Positions 4,136 through 6,475 of a stretch of 6,475 nt of DNA are shown here, one piece after another. The stretch covers positions 1-6,475 of the forward strand of contig VXPN01000114.1 in NCBI GenBank assembly GCA_009839535.1, given 5' to 3'. The stretch is from Boseongicola sp. SB0662_bin_57 (GTDB lineage Bacteria; Pseudomonadota; Alphaproteobacteria; Rhodobacterales; Rhodobacteraceae). The position numbers and the translations under genes were made by a program. Below the pieces are notes generated by a model. It made no database searches and was not told the origin of the DNA. It saw only the letters and a program-made list of their open reading frames with translations. Position 1 is the stretch's first letter, and each line of letters opens with the position of its first letter.

Positions 4136-5311
4136 ATGCCAGCACAGATCGAAGCCATTCTCGCCGCCGCCCGAGCACACACTGACGAGGTGATCAAGCC
4201 CAACGTAGGAGCATGGAACGAGGCCGGTGTCTGGCCGCGCGATGCGTCCGACAAGGCGTCGGCGCTGGGATTGACCGGGCTGTATGCCCCCGAGGAGTTC
4301 GGCGGTCAGGGCTTGCCGCTGGGCGAAGGCATCCGCGTCTATGAGGAACTGGGCAAGGGAGATGGCGCCTACGCCTTTGCGCTGTCGATGCACAATATCT
4401 GCACCTATGCATGCTGCGGCTTCGGAACCGACGCCTTCAAGGAGAAATGGGGCCGCGAGCTGACCTCGGGCCGCAAGCTGGCAAACTTCGCGCTGACGGA
4501 GCCGCAGTCGGGCTCGGATGCGGCCACCATGTATTCGCGCGGGGTGATCAACGATGACGGCACCTGGACGATCAACGGCGCCAAGGCCTGGGTGTCGCTG
4601 GCTGGCGAGGCCGACATCTATTTCACCGTAGTCAAGACCACCGACAGGCCCGGCCACCAGGACATGGCCATGATCGCCGTTCCGGCGGATGCCGAAGGAC
4701 TTTCCTTCGGGCCGCGCTATGACACGCCGTCCTACGAGTTCCTGCCGCTGGGCGAGATGTACATGACCGATGTGGTCGTCTCCGAGGACAACATCATCCT
4801 GCCGGTGGGACAGGGCCTTCAGGGTTCGCTGATGGCGATCGATATCGCCCGGGTCTCGATTGCGTCGGGGTGCTGCGGCCTGATGGCGGCCGCATTGGAC
4901 ACCGCGTTGAGCTACTCCAAGAACCGCAAGATGTTCGGTGGCAGGACCCTTGATCTCGACGGCATCCAGTGGATGCTGGGTGATGTGGCGACGGATCTTG
5001 AGGCTTCGCGGCTGCTCTATCGTGCGGCGGCCAATGCGCTTGGCACGCCCGAAGGCCCGGTCATGGCGGCCCATGCGAAACGCTTCGTGCCCGATGCGGC
5101 CGTGAATGCTGTCAACACCTGCACGCAGGTGCTGGGTGGCATGGGGCTGCTCAAGCCCTATGGCCTGGATCGCCTTTCGCGCCTTGGCCAGATGCTGCGC
5201 ATCGTCGATGGCACCACTGAAATCTGCCGCGTGGTGATTGGCCGGGCCCTGCAGAAGCGCGCCAAGACCCTTCCGGACCTGCCAGTGCCCAAGGGGTTCG
5301 GCGAAAACTGA
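4136..5311 (+). CDS. Acyl-CoA dehydrogenase family flavoprotein
   Basis: This encodes 391 aa, the normal length for the family. Members use FAD to form an alpha,beta double bond in acyl-CoA and pass electrons to electron-transfer flavoprotein in the cytoplasm. Visible parts: an N-terminal helical domain (about 1-115) including GLYAPEEFGGQGL; the flavin-contacting signature FALTEPQSGSD at 118-128 with GTWTINGAKAWVS behind it in the beta domain; and a C-terminal helical domain with YSKNRKMFGGR (260-270) and QVLGGMGLLK (331-340). The usual YEGT catalytic site reads IVDGTTEICR, placing Asp358 where medium-chain enzymes have Glu376. The alternative Glu site of isovaleryl-type enzymes (context DIARVSIASG) has Ala238. 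The base is thus Asp, or the enzyme has an altered reaction. It is followed 44 bases later by an acyl-CoA synthetase, implying a shared catabolic operon. The substrate cannot be named. Confidence 0.93.
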   Translation: MPAQIEAILAAARAHTDEVIKPNVGAWNEAGVWPRDASDKASALGLTGLYAPEEFGGQGLPLGEGIRVYEELGKGDGAYAFALSMHNICTYACCGFGTDAFKEKWGRELTSGRKLANFALTEPQSGSDAATMYSRGVINDDGTWTINGAKAWVSLAGEADIYFTVVKTTDRPGHQDMAMIAVPADAEGLSFGPRYDTPSYEFLPLGEMYMTDVVVSEDNIILPVGQGLQGSLMAIDIARVSIASGCCGLMAAALDTALSYSKNRKMFGGRTLDLDGIQWMLGDVATDLEASRLLYRAAANALGTPEGPVMAAHAKRFVPDAAVNAVNTCTQVLGGMGLLKPYGLDRLSRLGQMLRIVDGTTEICRVVIGRALQKRAKTLPDLPVPKGFGEN

Positions 5312-5342
5312 TCACAGAACGCACCCGCTGCACTGGTCATTT

Positions 5343-5350
5343 GGGAGGAG
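5343..5350 (+). promoter_or_regulatory. Shine-Dalgarno of the acyl-CoA synthetase gene
   Basis: GGGAGGAG ends 5 bases before the ATG at 5356 and fixes that start. It lies in the 44-base gap after the dehydrogenase gene, where no terminator is visible. Confidence 0.75.
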
Positions 5351-5355
5351 CGACC

Positions 5356-6475
5356 ATGCAAGAGAACTACGCGAAGTTCGACAAGGTCTCAGCCAATTTC
5401 GTGCCGCTGTCGCCTGTATCGTTCCTGAACAGGGCGGAAGCGCTGCACGGTGCCCGCACCGCCGTGATTTACGGTGATCTGCAACGCAGCTGGGCGGAAA
5501 CGGCGGCGCGTGTGCGGTCCGTTGCGGCCGGTCTCGTCGCGATGGGAATCGGCAAGGGGGACACCGTGTCGGCGCTCTGCCCGAACATCCCCGAGCTGTT
5601 CGAGCTGCATTTCGCCCTTCCGCTGACCGGGGCGGTGATCAACACGCTGAACACGCGGCTTGAACCGGGGACGATTGCCTATGTCCTCGATCACGCCGAC
5701 ACCAAGGCCGTAATCGTGGACCGGGAACTGATTCCGCTCCTGACCCGCGCTTTCGAGGCGTTGGGACGGACTTTGCCCGTCATCGAGATTGCCGATCCCA
5801 GCGCGAGCGTGTCGCACACAATGGGAGGCCAGGACTACGAAGAGCTGTTGCGGGACGCGGAGCCCAACGGGGCCCTGGGCCTGCCGGACGACGAATGGAA
5901 TGCCATTGCCCTGAACTACACCTCCGGCACCTCCGGGCGGCCCAAGGGCGTGGTCTATCATCACCGGGGCGCCTATCTGATGGCGCTTGGCACCGTGGCG
6001 GCCTGGCAGAAGCCGCACTATCCGGTCTATTTGTCCGTCGTGCCGATGTTTCACTGCAACGGCTGGGGGCATCCCTGGGTGATCGCCATGCTGGGCGGAA
6101 CCATGGTCTTTACCAGAACGCCCGCACCGGACGTGATTCTGGACGCCATCCGCGCGCATGGCGTGACCCATTTTGGCGCTGCGCCAATCGTTCTGCAAAT
6201 GCTCGTCGAGACCGGAACCGGCATCACCGACCCGTTCGAGCCGGCGATCAAGGTGCTGACTGCGGGCGCGCCGCCGCCGCCGTCAGTCCTGGAAAAGACC
6301 AAGGCAATGGGTTTCGAAGTGATGCAGGTCTACGGGCTGACCGAGACCTACGGGCATATTTCGATGTGCCTCTGGCAGGACGGTTGGGAAGAGCTGGAGG
6401 CCAGCGAACAGGCGCGGCTACAGGCGCAACAGGGCATTGCCCTGCCGATGGTCGAAACCGTCTCGGTCATTGATG
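5356..6475 (+). CDS. AMP-forming acyl-CoA synthetase (AMP-binding family), 5' part
   Basis: 373 codons are open to the right edge; family members run to about 540 residues, so the small C-terminal domain is outside. The enzyme activates a carboxylic acid with ATP to acyl-AMP and then to acyl-CoA. Motifs in order: the phosphate-binding loop YTSGTSGRPKG (188-198), with the conserved lysine; the aromatic VPMFHCNGWGHPW segment (229-241); the acyl-pocket region around THFGAAPIVLQML (271-283); TAGAPPPPS (302-310); and the adenine/Mg motif VYGLTETYGH (325-334). FHCNGW-type sequences are common in medium-chain, aromatic and methylmercaptopropionate ligases, but the acid cannot be chosen from this. 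The N-terminus (PLSPVSFLNRAEALHGARTA) is also family-typical. It has a strong ribosome site and no intervening terminator, so it is probably co-transcribed with the upstream dehydrogenase; together they suggest breakdown of an organic acid. Confidence 0.93.
   Translation, partial: MQENYAKFDKVSANFVPLSPVSFLNRAEALHGARTAVIYGDLQRSWAETAARVRSVAAGLVAMGIGKGDTVSALCPNIPELFELHFALPLTGAVINTLNTRLEPGTIAYVLDHADTKAVIVDRELIPLLTRAFEALGRTLPVIEIADPSASVSHTMGGQDYEELLRDAEPNGALGLPDDEWNAIALNYTSGTSGRPKGVVYHHRGAYLMALGTVAAWQKPHYPVYLSVVPMFHCNGWGHPWVIAMLGGTMVFTRTPAPDVILDAIRAHGVTHFGAAPIVLQMLVETGTGITDPFEPAIKVLTAGAPPPPSVLEKTKAMGFEVMQVYGLTETYGHISMCLWQDGWEELEASEQARLQAQQGIALPMVETVSVID

Noticed and set aside
4103..5074. 323-codon minus-strand frame opposite the acyl-CoA dehydrogenase
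   Set aside because: It is a shadow of a clearly conserved gene.
5389..6473. Open frames inside the acyl-CoA synthetase region (5389-6198 minus, 5895-6473 plus)
   Set aside because: All adenylation motifs are in the frame starting at 5356, which is open to the window end.
4136..6475. Assignment of the last two genes to DMSP breakdown (DmdC/DmdB)
   Set aside because: The dehydrogenase is about 391 aa whereas DmdC-type enzymes are much longer, and nothing fixes the ligase substrate.
1..6475. CRISPR array, tRNA, rRNA or complete insertion sequence
   Set aside because: No regularly spaced repeats, no cloverleaf or rRNA-like stretch, and no transposase with flanking inverted repeats was seen.

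Overview
The window looks like alphaproteobacterial DNA, most likely from the Rhodobacter/Roseobacter group. That is an inference from the high G+C, the style of the acyl-CoA catabolic genes and the MobF relaxase N-terminus; no rRNA or other marker is present. Three blocks differ in base composition and origin.

Block 1 (1-2097, minus strand, extremely GC-rich) is a mobilization locus read from right to left. A possible 21-aa leader ORF is followed by three small proteins with ribbon-helix-helix-like N-termini, then a coiled-coil protein with one C-terminal membrane segment, then the first 37 codons of a MobF (TrwC/TraI-type) conjugative relaxase that runs off the left edge. Every junction from the leader ORF to the membrane protein is a 4-base stop/start overlap (ATGA or GTGA), so the block reads as one translationally coupled relaxosome operon. 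The region upstream of it (about 2040-2190) carries a 9-bp direct repeat, a perfect 6-bp palindrome and a weak promoter candidate. It is the natural place to look for an operator or oriT.

Block 2 (about 2317-4135, plus strand, visibly less GC-rich) is an accessory patch. It starts with a broken C-terminal piece of a 4-hydroxyphenylpyruvate dioxygenase-like (QuiC-type) protein that keeps two of three metal ligands. A two-gene MNT nucleotidyltransferase/HEPN cassette follows, which looks like a toxin-antitoxin or defence pair with a non-canonical RNase motif. Then come 384 bases without a recognisable gene.

Block 3 (4136-6475, plus strand) is ordinary chromosome-like metabolism: an acyl-CoA dehydrogenase with an unusual Asp at the catalytic-Glu position, and 44 bases later the first 373 codons of an AMP-forming acyl-CoA synthetase that runs off the right edge. 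The ligase would activate a carboxylic acid to its CoA thioester and the dehydrogenase would oxidise an acyl-CoA, so they probably form one catabolic operon. The layout suggests the edge of an integrated mobile element or a plasmid/chromosome junction: mobilization genes, then a damaged gene and a TA-like pair, then intact catabolic genes. No attachment site or IS end was identified.
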